From: Planctomycetaceae bacterium
GTDB lineage: Bacteria > Planctomycetota > Planctomycetia > Planctomycetales > Planctomycetaceae
Length of the DNA stretch: 45,065 nt
Direction of reading: 5' to 3'
NCBI GenBank assembly: GCA_041398785.1
Contig: JAWKUA010000036.1
Coordinates: forward strand, 1-45,065
Below the pieces are notes generated by a model. It was not told where the DNA came from. It did no database searches and saw only the letters and a program-made list of their open reading frames with translations. Shown piece by piece: positions 25,296-33,944 of the stretch (the stretch's first letter is position 1; the number at the start of each line of letters is the position of its first letter). The position numbers were made by a program, and so were the translations under genes.

Positions 25296-26606
25296 CTATT
25301 TCGCCGCGGCAACTCTTGGAGGCGCGTCGAGCGGTGGTTCCACGATTCCCATGGCGTCGAAGATGTCGCCGACGCCCGGTTTGAACACGTCGCCCACCAG
25401 GATGTCGACCATGTTTGACTTGTACTGCGGATTGTCTCGCAGAAACGTCCCGAAGCTGAATTCCGGAGCGTAAAACGCGTACACCAGCTTGCGGAAGTTT
25501 TCGAGCCCCTGCCGGTACAGCGGCTGCCATTGTCCCAGCCGAGCCGCCGACACATCCGTTCGTTCCAGAGCATCGTGGATGGCGTCGGCCGCGAATTCTC
25601 CGCCTTTCAGAGCCAGAAAGACACCGCTGGAATACACCGGATCGATGAAACCAAACGCGTCGCCGACCAGCACCCAGCCGTTGCCGGATCCTTTTCGAGA
25701 ATAGTACGAAAAGTCTTTTGTCGTGAAGAAATCGGTGCAGCGTTCGGCGTCGGTCAGGCGGGATTTCATCGCCGGACAGCGATCGAGTTCACGCTGATAG
25801 ACGGCGGACGGGTCTCCCGCATCGCCGCCGAACATGTAATTCATGCTGCCGGTGCAGCCGATGCTGACGACGTTGTCCGGCAGCGGGATGTACCAGAACC
25901 AGGACTGTTTGCCTTCGGTCTGCATGATAAGCGTCGCGCCTTCGTCGCGTCCGGAATCGCGGCGGGCGTTTTTCCAATACGTCCAGATCGTTCCTTTTCG
26001 CAGATGAGGATCGCGGTCGCGTTCGTTGCGCCGGCTGGAAATGAACGACGTCTGTCCGGTGGCGTCCACGACGACTTTGGAGGCGATCCGCCGTTCGGTG
26101 CGGCCGCCGTCTTCATTCAGCAGCCGACACTTCACACCAACGGCGGTGTCGTCTTCGAAGATCACTTCGGTGACGTGCGCCGAGGTATGGACGACGGCTC
26201 CCAGTTCCGTGGCGCGGTCCAGCAGCATCTGGTCGAACGGGCCTCGCACCACCTGCCACGTGACGCTGCTTTCGTGGGAGTTGTATTCGTCGAAATAGAA
26301 CGGCGCCGATTCCTTGATGCCGTCGCTGACGAACTGCACGCTGTATTTGCGGGGAAACGCCGACTGTTTCAGCCGTTCGATCAGGCCCAGTCGTTTCAGC
26401 GGCCAGTAGGTTTCGGGAATCAGAGATTCTCCGACATGAAACCGAGGCAGTTCGGCGCGTTCCAGCAGCAGAACACTGTGCCCGTACTCGGCCACCAGTG
26501 CGGCCGTCGTGCTTCCCGCCGGGCCGCCGCCAACAACGATGACATCGTAGCTTTCGCTGATGGCGGGAAGATAATTGACGGGGACATCTGGATTGATCTG
26601 GATCAT
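25296..26606 (-). CDS. Flavin-dependent halogenase-like FAD oxidoreductase
   Basis: 436 residues. The FAD-binding Rossmann motif GGGPAGS is at 26-32 with the acidic strand end LLLER. Halogenase hallmarks follow: GES at 59-61, a lysine at 87 (FPRKYS) where phenolic halogenases place the catalytic Lys, W236-F-W-Y-I-P241 matching the WxWxIP motif, and F320-I-D-P-V-Y-S-S-G328 matching FxxPxxSxG. The second FAD motif is GDAFGFIDP. Enzymes with this set use reduced flavin, oxygen and halide to chlorinate or brominate aromatic rings; some relatives with the motif act as other oxidoreductases. The ATG at 26606 starts just before the Rossmann fold; the longer frame to 26723 overlaps no extra domain. 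It is third in a minus-strand unit after the chorismate-lyase-like gene (70 bp away). Confidence 0.85.
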   Translation of the reverse strand: MIQINPDVPVNYLPAISESYDVIVVGGGPAGSTTAALVAEYGHSVLLLERAELPRFHVGESLIPETYWPLKRLGLIERLKQSAFPRKYSVQFVSDGIKESAPFYFDEYNSHESSVTWQVVRGPFDQMLLDRATELGAVVHTSAHVTEVIFEDDTAVGVKCRLLNEDGGRTERRIASKVVVDATGQTSFISSRRNERDRDPHLRKGTIWTYWKNARRDSGRDEGATLIMQTEGKQSWFWYIPLPDNVVSIGCTGSMNYMFGGDAGDPSAVYQRELDRCPAMKSRLTDAERCTDFFTTKDFSYYSRKGSGNGWVLVGDAFGFIDPVYSSGVFLALKGGEFAADAIHDALERTDVSAARLGQWQPLYRQGLENFRKLVYAFYAPEFSFGTFLRDNPQYKSNMVDILVGDVFKPGVGDIFDAMGIVEPPLDAPPRVAAAK

Positions 26607-26676
26607 GGAACCCGGACTCTGCGAGCGTACCTGGAAGCGAATCGAAGTGCTGCCGGAATGATAGTCGAATTCGGTT

Positions 26677-27219
26677 CTAGTCCAGTGGTGCGGAGATTTC
26701 CAACAAATCGACAGCGGGAGCACCGTTGCAGAAAATTGTCGCCATGCGCCCGAAGGTGGCTTCGCCGACCGGCATCTGCAGATAGCGGCTCAATCCGGGT
26801 CCCGCCGTGAATTTCAGGATGGCACCCAGATCGATGTGCCGCAGAACGTTGTGAGCGATTAACACGCGTCCCAGCGGAATTTCACCGGATTCGATTTCGC
26901 GGCGGACGGGTTCCGTCACATATTGAAAATTGAACCGGACGATGCCGAACTGCACGGGAACCGACGTCCCGTGGCGGTTCAGCAGGATCTTGCGGCAATA
27001 GGTGTCGTCGACGTAGCGGGAATCGATGACGGCAACGTCGACGGAACAGTCGTGGTACGATTCCATCGTCACGGTCATGTGATGTTCGTGGACCAGCATT
27101 CGCCGGTAAGGTTCGGGAGTCGCTTCGCGCGGCACATGTTCCGCCGACAGGTAAAGCGGTTCGCCATCGGGTTCGGGAAACAGCGAACACAGTTGTTTCA
27201 GTTCAATCAGCGGATTCAC
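26677..27219 (-). CDS. Chorismate-lyase-fold (UbiC-like) protein
   Basis: 180 residues, cytoplasmic. It fits the chorismate pyruvate-lyase/UbiC-like fold: HHMTVTMESYHDCSV, a candidate substrate arginine in YCRKILL (R76), the FGIVRFNF strand, the PLGRVLI turn (115-121), N-V-L-R (R127) and a C-terminal strand LLEISAPL whose E174 aligns with the catalytic glutamate of E. coli UbiC. UbiC converts chorismate to 4-hydroxybenzoate and pyruvate. Whether this distant member does so is an inference. The start is a GTG without a clear ribosome site, so the N-terminus is uncertain. It lies between the radical SAM gene (128 bp upstream) and the halogenase-like gene (70 bp downstream). Confidence 0.75.
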   Translation of the reverse strand: MNPLIELKQLCSLFPEPDGEPLYLSAEHVPREATPEPYRRMLVHEHHMTVTMESYHDCSVDVAVIDSRYVDDTYCRKILLNRHGTSVPVQFGIVRFNFQYVTEPVRREIESGEIPLGRVLIAHNVLRHIDLGAILKFTAGPGLSRYLQMPVGEATFGRMATIFCNGAPAVDLLEISAPLD

Positions 27220-27347
27220 GGGCAGCGGATTTCACGGCGGGTGGAGATTGGCGAGGCGACGTCAGATCGGCGGACGGTCGGTTTGGCTGCAGCCACGGGA
27301 ATCCGGTGAAGCCCCTGCCGCAGGAACGAAACTCGACGACCGGTCGG

Positions 27348-28667
27348 CTATGTGTACCGGACGGATCTGTGTTCTTCTTCGAAGTATTCGGGCAGCAGAC
27401 TATCAACCTGCAGCAGACCTTTGCGAGTCAGCCGGATCTGATCACCGTCGACGACCAGGTAACCGGCGGCCTGCTGGTTCCGAAACGGATCGGCGAACTC
27501 TTTGAAGATGTTGACGCCGTACTTCCTGTTCAGCCGTCCGCCGTCGACCTGACCTTCCTTCATCAGCAGCACCAGTTCACGGATCAGCAGTTGATGAGGC
27601 GTCGGCCGCAGCGCGCGGTTGACCGGCAGTTCCCCGCGGCCGACGGTTTCCATGTAGTCTTCGATCTGATCCAGATTCTGATAATGCACTCCCTGAAAAT
27701 GCCCGAACGAAGAGACCCCCGTGGCGATCAGATCGGCTCCCCGAAACAGATTGTCCCGATAGATGAAGTGATCCGTTTCCGGGTTGCGAACCAGTTCATT
27801 GCCGCTGGAAATGTGATAGCCGGCCTGCTGCAGGCGGTCGATGGCTTCACTGACCCAGCGGCGTTTGGTGGGCCAGTCGGCGACGGGAGAATCCAGTCCC
27901 TGCTCCTTCATTTCCCGCGAATACACCGTGTTGAACGGCAGTTCCATCTGATACATGGTGATGTTGTCCGGCTGCATTTCGATGGTCTGTTCGATGCAGC
28001 GGTGCCAGTTTTCATCGGTTTCGCCGACCATGCCGGCGATCAGATCGATGTTGACCTGTGGAAACCCAACCTGCTGAATCCAGCCGTAGGCTCTCATCAC
28101 TTCCGGCGACAGGTGAGCACGTCCATTCTGTTCCAGAATGCTGTCGTCGAAGTTTTCGACTCCCAGGGAAATGCGGGTGATGCCGATGTCCTTCAGCGTC
28201 TGAACCTTCTCCAGGCTAAGCGTGCCCGGTTCGCATTCAAACGTGACTTCGCGGGCATTGTCCCATGTCACGTGTTCGCTCATGCGTTCCCGCAGAGACT
28301 GCAGTTGCCGCGAACTGAGATACGACGGAGTGCCGCCGCCGAAGTACACGACACTTAGTTCGCGACCGCCGACCGCCGGTTTGCGGCTGATGATTTCGAT
28401 CTCACTGATCAGCGCCTGAACGTAGTCTTCGATCGCTTTCGCGTTCTGGTTGGTGTAAACGCGGAAGTAGCAGAACTTGCAGCGCTTGCGGCAGAACGGA
28501 ATGTGAATGTACAGCCCCAGCGGCGTCTGGCGAGTTTCCGTCAGCGGCCGTTCGAGCGCTTCGAAGACATCCGGCACGTGTTCGCCGGTCCACAGCGAAA
28601 ACGGCGGATAGTTGGAAATGAAATAGCTGCCGACTTCCGTGGTTGTCGCCGTGTCTGCCGCGGACAT
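27348..28667 (-). CDS. HemN/HemW-like radical SAM protein
   Basis: 439 residues. The radical SAM cluster motif C59-RKR-C63-KF-C66 sits in the HemN-type context YIHIPFCRKRCKFC, followed by YFGGGTPSYL and the glycine-rich AdoMet-binding strands, FECEPGTLS and ISLGVENFDDSIL. A HemN_C-like winged-helix region is at about 350-430. Family members are oxygen-independent coproporphyrinogen oxidases, haem chaperones (HemW), methyltransferases or cyclopropanases; the divergent N-terminal 50 residues and the location argue against a housekeeping HemN. The ATG at 28667 was chosen for its AGAAGGTGG site 7 bases upstream; the longer frame begins at a TTG at 28772. It is the first gene of the halogenase-like unit. 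Confidence 0.85.
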   Translation of the reverse strand: MSAADTATTTEVGSYFISNYPPFSLWTGEHVPDVFEALERPLTETRQTPLGLYIHIPFCRKRCKFCYFRVYTNQNAKAIEDYVQALISEIEIISRKPAVGGRELSVVYFGGGTPSYLSSRQLQSLRERMSEHVTWDNAREVTFECEPGTLSLEKVQTLKDIGITRISLGVENFDDSILEQNGRAHLSPEVMRAYGWIQQVGFPQVNIDLIAGMVGETDENWHRCIEQTIEMQPDNITMYQMELPFNTVYSREMKEQGLDSPVADWPTKRRWVSEAIDRLQQAGYHISSGNELVRNPETDHFIYRDNLFRGADLIATGVSSFGHFQGVHYQNLDQIEDYMETVGRGELPVNRALRPTPHQLLIRELVLLMKEGQVDGGRLNRKYGVNIFKEFADPFRNQQAAGYLVVDGDQIRLTRKGLLQVDSLLPEYFEEEHRSVRYT

Positions 28668-28917
28668 GTCGCGTCCACCTTCTGCTGAAAAATCAAAGTA
28701 AATGTCGAAAACCGGGCCGCCGCGAAAATCGTCCGGATCGCGCTGCGTCACTCCTTCAGGCAGCGCTGTCAAGCACTGTCACGTGATATGACGCAACTGG
28801 TTTGGTGATCGGTACCGTGGAGTCCGGGGAACCTGCAACTCGCAACGACCTGGCCTCCCGCCACGGGTCAAACGATTCAGAATTCATGCCGGTTTCGCCT
28901 TGCCGTTTCGCCGGTGA

Positions 28918-30090
28918 TTATCCGAAGCACCGCAGACGACCGTTCTGGTCATCTTCGCCGACCACCAGACAGCCTTCGCCGATGGCGACTCCGGCAGTGA
29001 TCGCCTTTCCGGCGCTGAACTTCCAGACCTCCGATCCGTCGTCGATCGATACTCCGTAAAGATTTCGGTCCGCGGATCCGAAGAACAGCCGATTGTCGAC
29101 GACTGCCGCGGAGCTTTCAATTCGCGCATTCGTGGAAAACGTCCAGCGGCCTTCGCCGGTCCGGCGGTCAATCGCGTGCATCAGTTTGTCGTGGCTGCCG
29201 ACCATCACCAGATCATCCGTCACTGCGGCCGACGCGTAATACGGCATCGGCCGGTCGCCCGTGTATCGCCAGGCAATCTCGCCGGTGCGGCAGTTGACGG
29301 CCAGCACGTCGCCGTTGTGAGTGCCGACATACAGCATGTCGCCGACGATTGCCGGTGACGCGATCAGGATCGACTTCAGCGGCAGGTCCAGTGTTTCCAT
29401 ACCGTTGCGGACGTCGATGATCCGCAGGTGTTCATCACATCCTGACACGAATGTCAGGTTACCCGACAGTGCCGGTGAGCAATTGATGCGGTCATTCGTC
29501 TGGAACTTCCAGACCTCTTCGCCCTGCTTCGTCAGGCAGTACAGAAAGCTGTCGTGAGACGCCAGCAGCAGTTCATTTTCGTACGGCGTGACTCCGCCGG
29601 CGATTTCTCCGCCGGTTTCAAACTTCCACATGCCGCGGCCGTCGGTTCGACTGACGGCGTGCAGCGTTCCGTCTTCGTCTCCCGCATAGACCGCATCAGC
29701 CGTGACCAGAGGTGCCGCCTTGAATCCCGGCGCGAACGCTTTTTCGTCCGGATTCTCGATCGAACGGTACTTCCAGAGTTCGCGGCCGGTATCGCGGTGA
29801 AAGCAGTGCAGATAGCCTCGCAGCGCGGGAGCGTAGACGTGTTCGCCGGCGATCGCACAGGTGGCGACCCAGCCGTCGCGGGAAACGACTTCCCATTTCA
29901 ACTTTGGGTTGTCGGTCAATTTGGTGTTTGCGATTCCCCGCTGCTGCGGACCGTTGCGGAACGATGACCACGCTGACGCCGCCGGAGTTGTCAAAGCGGG
30001 CGGATCGTCAGCTCCGATTCGCGGCGTCGCAACGGCCGTCAGAGAAGCACTGGTGATCGTGATCAGAGCATCGCGGCGACTCATCGACAT
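28918..30090 (-). CDS. Exported PQQ-type beta-propeller (BamB-like) protein
   Basis: 390 residues. A Tat-like signal (MSMSRRDALITITSASLTAVA) is followed by an eight-bladed-type PQQ repeat propeller. Repeats show the usual pattern of a glycine-rich strand and W-K/R-F, e.g. YLHCFHRDTGRELWKYRS, LHAVSRTDGRGMWKFETGG, VLAVNCRTGEIAWRYTGD, LMHAIDRRTGEGRWTFST and LYGVSIDDGSEVWKFSAG. No catalytic residues of quinoprotein dehydrogenases are evident, so it is a binding or scaffold propeller. The ATG at 30090 has AAGGA 6 bases upstream; the frame is open to 30204 without signal features. Only one gene of this kind is seen; neighbours give no clear role. Confidence 0.88.
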   Translation of the reverse strand: MSMSRRDALITITSASLTAVATPRIGADDPPALTTPAASAWSSFRNGPQQRGIANTKLTDNPKLKWEVVSRDGWVATCAIAGEHVYAPALRGYLHCFHRDTGRELWKYRSIENPDEKAFAPGFKAAPLVTADAVYAGDEDGTLHAVSRTDGRGMWKFETGGEIAGGVTPYENELLLASHDSFLYCLTKQGEEVWKFQTNDRINCSPALSGNLTFVSGCDEHLRIIDVRNGMETLDLPLKSILIASPAIVGDMLYVGTHNGDVLAVNCRTGEIAWRYTGDRPMPYYASAAVTDDLVMVGSHDKLMHAIDRRTGEGRWTFSTNARIESSAAVVDNRLFFGSADRNLYGVSIDDGSEVWKFSAGKAITAGVAIGEGCLVVGEDDQNGRLRCFG

Positions 30091-30249
30091 GGGCGTTCCT
30101 TTCGAAGGTCCGAACCGGCGGCACACCGTCGAGCCGCCTGGTACTCTGTGTTGTGAAACCTGCGTGCCGTCACGCAAACGTCGCTCCGGCACGCTCGACA
30201 CCACGCATTCCGCACAATGCGGTCGACACGTCCCGATCCGGTCGATTCA

Positions 30250-31461
30250 CTACATCGCATTCCGATAGATCTGAACGTAGCCGGTCGGATTCATTGTTCG
30301 CGGATTGAAGGTCCCCGTCCACTGTTGAGCGGCTTCTTCGGAAAGTGTGAGCAGCATTTCGTCGGAGATCTTCGGTTTGACGGCTTGAGTCAGCGTGGTG
30401 GGAGCTCCGGCCAGCCGGACCAGTTCCGTGAATCCCGACTGCAGGCTTTCGACCGCGTCGTCAACCGAATCACCAGCGTCGCTCCAGCCGGCGGCGATGG
30501 CCAGTTCCCGATACAGCGGACCGACCTCTTCCGCGTTCCATTGAATCACGTGCGGCAGCAGCAGTCCCACGGCATATCCGTGAGTGGTCTCAAAGTGAGC
30601 CGACAGCGGATTGGCTGCGGCATGGGTGGCTCCCAGCATGCTGTTTTCAATGGCCGCTCCCGCCAGGTGAGCACCCAGTTGCATCCGGCCCCGGGCGTCG
30701 ATGTTTTCCGGTTCCTGCAGCACGACGGGAAACGCGCGGCTGAGCAGTGACCAGGCGTCCCGCGCGAACATCTGGGACACGAAGTTGCGTTTGGTGGTGA
30801 CGTAACTTTCGATCGCGTGAGTCATCGCGTCGATGCCCGTTGCCGCCGCGACGGCTCGCGGCATTGTGACGGTCAGTTCCGGATCCAGGATCGCAACGCG
30901 GCACGCGGCCTTCGGATCGCCGCACGCCATTTTCATGTGAGTCTTCGCGTCGGCGATCACCGCGAACGACTGCGCTTCGCTGCCGGTTCCCGATGTCGTC
31001 GGAACAGCGATCATCGGCAGCATCGTCCGGGACGCTCTTCCGACGCCGCGATAATCTCGCATCTGCCCGCCGTTGCTCAGCAGGAAATTGGCTCCCTTGG
31101 CGCAATCCATGCTGCTGCCGCCGCCCAGCCCGACGATGGTGTCGATGTTCAGCGACCGGGCGAATTCGACGCAGCGGTCCACGTGTTCCGTCGTCGGATT
31201 CGGCGCCACCTGGTCGAAGACAAACACCTGCAATCCGGCAGACGTCAGGTTTTCGACGGCGTGGTCAAGGTGACCGGCGTTTTTCAGTCCGGAATCCGTC
31301 ACCAGCAGAATTCGCTTCGCCGAAAGCTCCGACGCGACGCTTCCCAGCCGAGCGAATGCACCGCCGCCATAGACGACTCGCGTCCGCGGCTGGTAATCAA
31401 ATGCGGCAGCCACAGTCGGCAGGCTCGCCGTCGCGAGCGATGTAGGAGTGGCTGATTGCAT
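30250..31461 (-). CDS. Iron-type (group III) alcohol dehydrogenase
   Basis: 403 residues. The NAD(P)-binding GGGS motif (GLGGGSSMDCAKG) is at about 113. The metal site of the Fe-ADH family is complete: D and H in GIDAMTHAIESYV, H in GATHAAANPLSAHF and H in THGYAVGLLLPHV. The signature TTSGTGSE is also present. It should be a cytoplasmic oxidoreductase of primary alcohols, diols or aldehydes; the substrate is unknown. The ATG at 31461 (MQSATPTSL) is preferred to an upstream GTG at 31542 because the Fe-ADH fold begins about 25 residues later; the ribosome site is weak in both cases. It lies 159 bp upstream of the propeller gene on the same strand. Confidence 0.92.
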   Translation of the reverse strand: MQSATPTSLATASLPTVAAAFDYQPRTRVVYGGGAFARLGSVASELSAKRILLVTDSGLKNAGHLDHAVENLTSAGLQVFVFDQVAPNPTTEHVDRCVEFARSLNIDTIVGLGGGSSMDCAKGANFLLSNGGQMRDYRGVGRASRTMLPMIAVPTTSGTGSEAQSFAVIADAKTHMKMACGDPKAACRVAILDPELTVTMPRAVAAATGIDAMTHAIESYVTTKRNFVSQMFARDAWSLLSRAFPVVLQEPENIDARGRMQLGAHLAGAAIENSMLGATHAAANPLSAHFETTHGYAVGLLLPHVIQWNAEEVGPLYRELAIAAGWSDAGDSVDDAVESLQSGFTELVRLAGAPTTLTQAVKPKISDEMLLTLSEEAAQQWTGTFNPRTMNPTGYVQIYRNAM

Positions 31462-31627
31462 ATGCGACAGATTGACGATGCGGGCGGCTGGAAAAATGCA
31501 GGCGGGTTGAGTCTGCCGACAGATTGTAGAGCCGTCCAGCACTCAGGCTCGCAAGGATAATCAGATTCCCGCATTCCGGCCACCGAACGCCACCGACACG
31601 CCCTCCCGGACCGTCCGTCTCACCGGC

Positions 31628-31826
31628 TACCACATCTTCGCAGAAGTTGTGCGGCGCAGCCGTCGGAAAGCGTTACGAGACGCGCTGCCGCCATCGAACG
31701 TCCTCCGGCGCAACCATCGGGAGGGCGAGGCTCCCGCCGAGCCGGTGCCGCAACGGACGTCCTCTGGCCCACTTTGGCCCACGCGGCTCGGCAGGTGCCT
31801 CGCCGTCCCGGACAGGCGATCGCCGG
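31628..31826. repeat. Dispersed repeat, third locus of the 229-bp family
   Basis: Starts with TACCACATCTTCGCAGAAG, passes through GCAGCCGTCGGAAAGCGTT and ends with the inverted-repeat core (GGGAGGGCGAGGCTCCCGCC left arm, GGCTCGGCAGGTGCCTCGCC right arm). It lacks the CACAGATTTCACAG segment of the tandem copies. It lies at the 3' end of xseB. Confidence 0.8.
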
Positions 31827-31887
31827 TTCAGAACAGGCTGCGGCTGTCGTCCGGGGCTTTTCCGCTCGCGCGATGGATGCGGTTCCG

Positions 31888-32148
31888 TCAAAGTCTGTCG
31901 TTTCGACGGAGCCGTCTGCGGTCAGGCGAGTCACCAGTTCTATTCGCCCCTGCGGCGGCGTCGAGAATGGCGTGGCACCGGCGCAGCAATTTCATGCCGC
32001 GTTCGAACTGCTGCAGCGATTCTTCCAGCGGAGCCTGCCCGGATTCCAGCAACCCCACAATGTCGCTCAGTTCCGACATCGCCGCTTCGACCGTGATCTC
32101 GGAATCCTCGCCGCTGGGTGAATCGGGTTTTGACTTTTTCTTCGCCAT
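31888..32148 (-). CDS. xseB: Exodeoxyribonuclease VII small subunit, C-terminus frameshifted
   Basis: 86 residues in the present frame. A Lys/Ser-rich start is followed by the XseB helical hairpin: SELSDIVGLLESGQAPLEESL, then QQFERGMKLLRRCHAILDAA. XseB assembles around XseA to form the nuclease that degrades single-stranded DNA in repair. After ILDAAAG the frame reads GANRTGDSPDRRRL, unlike the family. Skipping one base of the four C's at 31947-31950 (plus strand) gives AGRIELVTRLTADGSVETTDFDG, which matches the normal XseB end, so one G appears to be extra. In that restored frame no stop occurs before 31620, so the ORF would run into the repeat at 31628-31826. The ATG at 32148 is the canonical start. 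xseA is not in the window. Confidence 0.82.
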   Translation of the reverse strand: MAKKKSKPDSPSGEDSEITVEAAMSELSDIVGLLESGQAPLEESLQQFERGMKLLRRCHAILDAAAGANRTGDSPDRRRLRRNDRL

Positions 32149-32191
32149 GTTCACCAAATAGCAATGTCGTCCAATTAGGCCTGCGGAAGAT

Positions 32192-32406
32192 GAGAATAGA
32201 CCCTCCCGTTTCAACGGGAGGGTCGAAGTTTGATCGCCGTTCAGGCGATCAAACGAGGGGAGGGCGTCCGCGCAACGGGAGTTCCCAGTGCGTCACTCTC
32301 CCCGCGATCGAACGCCTGAACGGCCTTCGATCGGCGACCCTCCCGTTGAAACGGGAGGGTGAAGCAATGGCCGCTCTGCACTGGAAAATTTTCATTTGCC
32401 GAACGC
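32192..32406. repeat. Dispersed repeat of the CCCTCCCGTT family, best copy
   Basis: Left end: perfect hairpin GACCCTCCCGTT TC AACGGGAGGGTC (32199-32224). Right end: GACCCTCCCGTTGAAACGGG and its complement (32336-32361). The centre has GATCGCCGTTCAGGCGATC and CGATCGAACGCC dyads, so the whole ~165-bp core can fold into several nested stems. The outer flanks (GATGAGAATA; GCAATGGCCGCTCTGCACTGG) also match the other two loci. The rest of the 650-bp gap to the RDD gene (32407-32798) shows no gene. Confidence 0.85.
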
Positions 32407-32798
32407 CCCAATCATCACCGGTTCGCAAGTCGCCCGTTGATTCGTGCTGCGCGTCTGGTCGACCAGTGTACGGAAATTGACCGTTGCGTGGGAATCGTGC
32501 GGCTCGCGGTTTCCAACGGCCGCAACCGGGCTTCGGAAAAAACGGCACGCTGTTCTGAACGGATTGGCTGTTCGGCCACCGATTCGACCAATCGGGAACG
32601 TCGACTTCGTTGTGCGGGCAATTCTCGTTCCTCCGCCGGAAATTGGCGGGAACGGCGGTGCTTGCAACGAGTAAATTGATCTGTCATCTTGGCCGAGCCG
32701 TTGTCGCGGCATGAACCGTGTTTGCAGACCGGAATGTTCAATGTTGCCGCAGGAAACCGCGGTGTCCCGGATTCTGTTCCTGTGATCTGTGGATTTCC

Positions 32799-33944
32799 AT
32801 GAGCAGCCAACTGATCGTCGACACGCGAGTGACCGTGGAAACGCCCGAAGGCGTCGACTTTCGGTTTGTGATCGCCGGACCCGGCAAGCGCGGCATGGCA
32901 TTTGTGATGGACACCGTTCTGGTGACGGTTGTCTCCATCGCGATCATCTGGCTGGTGTCGATCCTGATGGCCTTCAGCGGCACGGTTTCGGGAGCGATGA
33001 TGGGAGTGATCCTGCTGGTCATCTTCGTCGCACAATGGCTGTATCGAGCCCTGTTTGAAGCGTTCTGGAACGGACAGACTCCTGGAAAACGATCGGCGGG
33101 CCTGCGAGTCGTGCGGACGAACGGCACACCCATCGGCTGGTTTGAAGCCTTCGGCCGCAGCGTGCTGCTGGTTGCCGACGGGTTCGTGCTGGTTCCCGTT
33201 CATCCTGACATTCCGCCATTTATTCCCACTTACAGCGTGGCGCTGCTGTCGATGTTCGCGACGGCTCGAATGCAGCGGCTGGGCGACATCTTCTTCGACA
33301 CAATGGTGATCGACGAGTCGCGGGAATTCATCAGCCGCGCAGCCGGCGTGACTCACGGAATTGAGCCGATCGCGCGAACCGAGTGTTCCGGCCGCTACCA
33401 TGTTCCGGAACGAACTCTGGCCGTGATTGAGCGGCTGTTCGAAGGCGATCGCATCATCACCGACGGACGCCGTGAAGAGATCGCTCGACCACTGTCCTCC
33501 GCACTGCGGCGGCAACTGGGGTTTGCCGAGCCGCCCGTTGATCCTCGCAACCCCAACACGTATTTTCGAGACGCGCCGGTGCAGCACACGGCGTTCTTGC
33601 GGCGCATTCTGAAGACGTTTTCCGAAGACCCGCGCGAGAAGAAGACAACCGACCGCGATGCCGCCGCGGCGCAGGATTCCCTGGATCACACCGCGATTTC
33701 TCACATCGCCGAACGATCCCGGCAGAATCGTCGTGAACACAACCCGTTCGCGCAGCCGGGCAGGGCTTCCGCCGTCGGAACGAATGCAGCCGCGTCCACC
33801 GTCGCAGCAGCGGCAATTCCGCCAGAAGCCGCGCAACACAGCGGCGAACCGCGGGACGGAATTCAGTCGCTACAGGAAGTCGCCGACGAAGACACGTCCC
33901 GTGATCAGCCGCCGACAGGCAACCGTCCGGAGGATCTTCTGTGA
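32799..33944 (+). CDS. RDD-family membrane protein
   Basis: 381 residues. The RDD domain spans about 20-165: GPGKRGMAFVMDTVL carries the R and D that name the family, followed by two or three membrane helices (VSIAIIWLVSILMAF, MMGVILLVIFVAQWLY) and the GQTPGKRSAGLRVV loop. After about 200 the protein is soluble and ends in an Ala/Pro/Gln-rich disordered tail. The role is unknown; RDD proteins often accompany MoxR/DUF58 operons. The ATG at 32799 starts just before the conserved domain; a weak GTGGA precedes it. It is the first gene of the operon and overlaps the SpoIIM gene by 4 bp (GTGA). Confidence 0.88.
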   Translation: MSSQLIVDTRVTVETPEGVDFRFVIAGPGKRGMAFVMDTVLVTVVSIAIIWLVSILMAFSGTVSGAMMGVILLVIFVAQWLYRALFEAFWNGQTPGKRSAGLRVVRTNGTPIGWFEAFGRSVLLVADGFVLVPVHPDIPPFIPTYSVALLSMFATARMQRLGDIFFDTMVIDESREFISRAAGVTHGIEPIARTECSGRYHVPERTLAVIERLFEGDRIITDGRREEIARPLSSALRRQLGFAEPPVDPRNPNTYFRDAPVQHTAFLRRILKTFSEDPREKKTTDRDAAAAQDSLDHTAISHIAERSRQNRREHNPFAQPGRASAVGTNAAASTVAAAAIPPEAAQHSGEPRDGIQSLQEVADEDTSRDQPPTGNRPEDLL

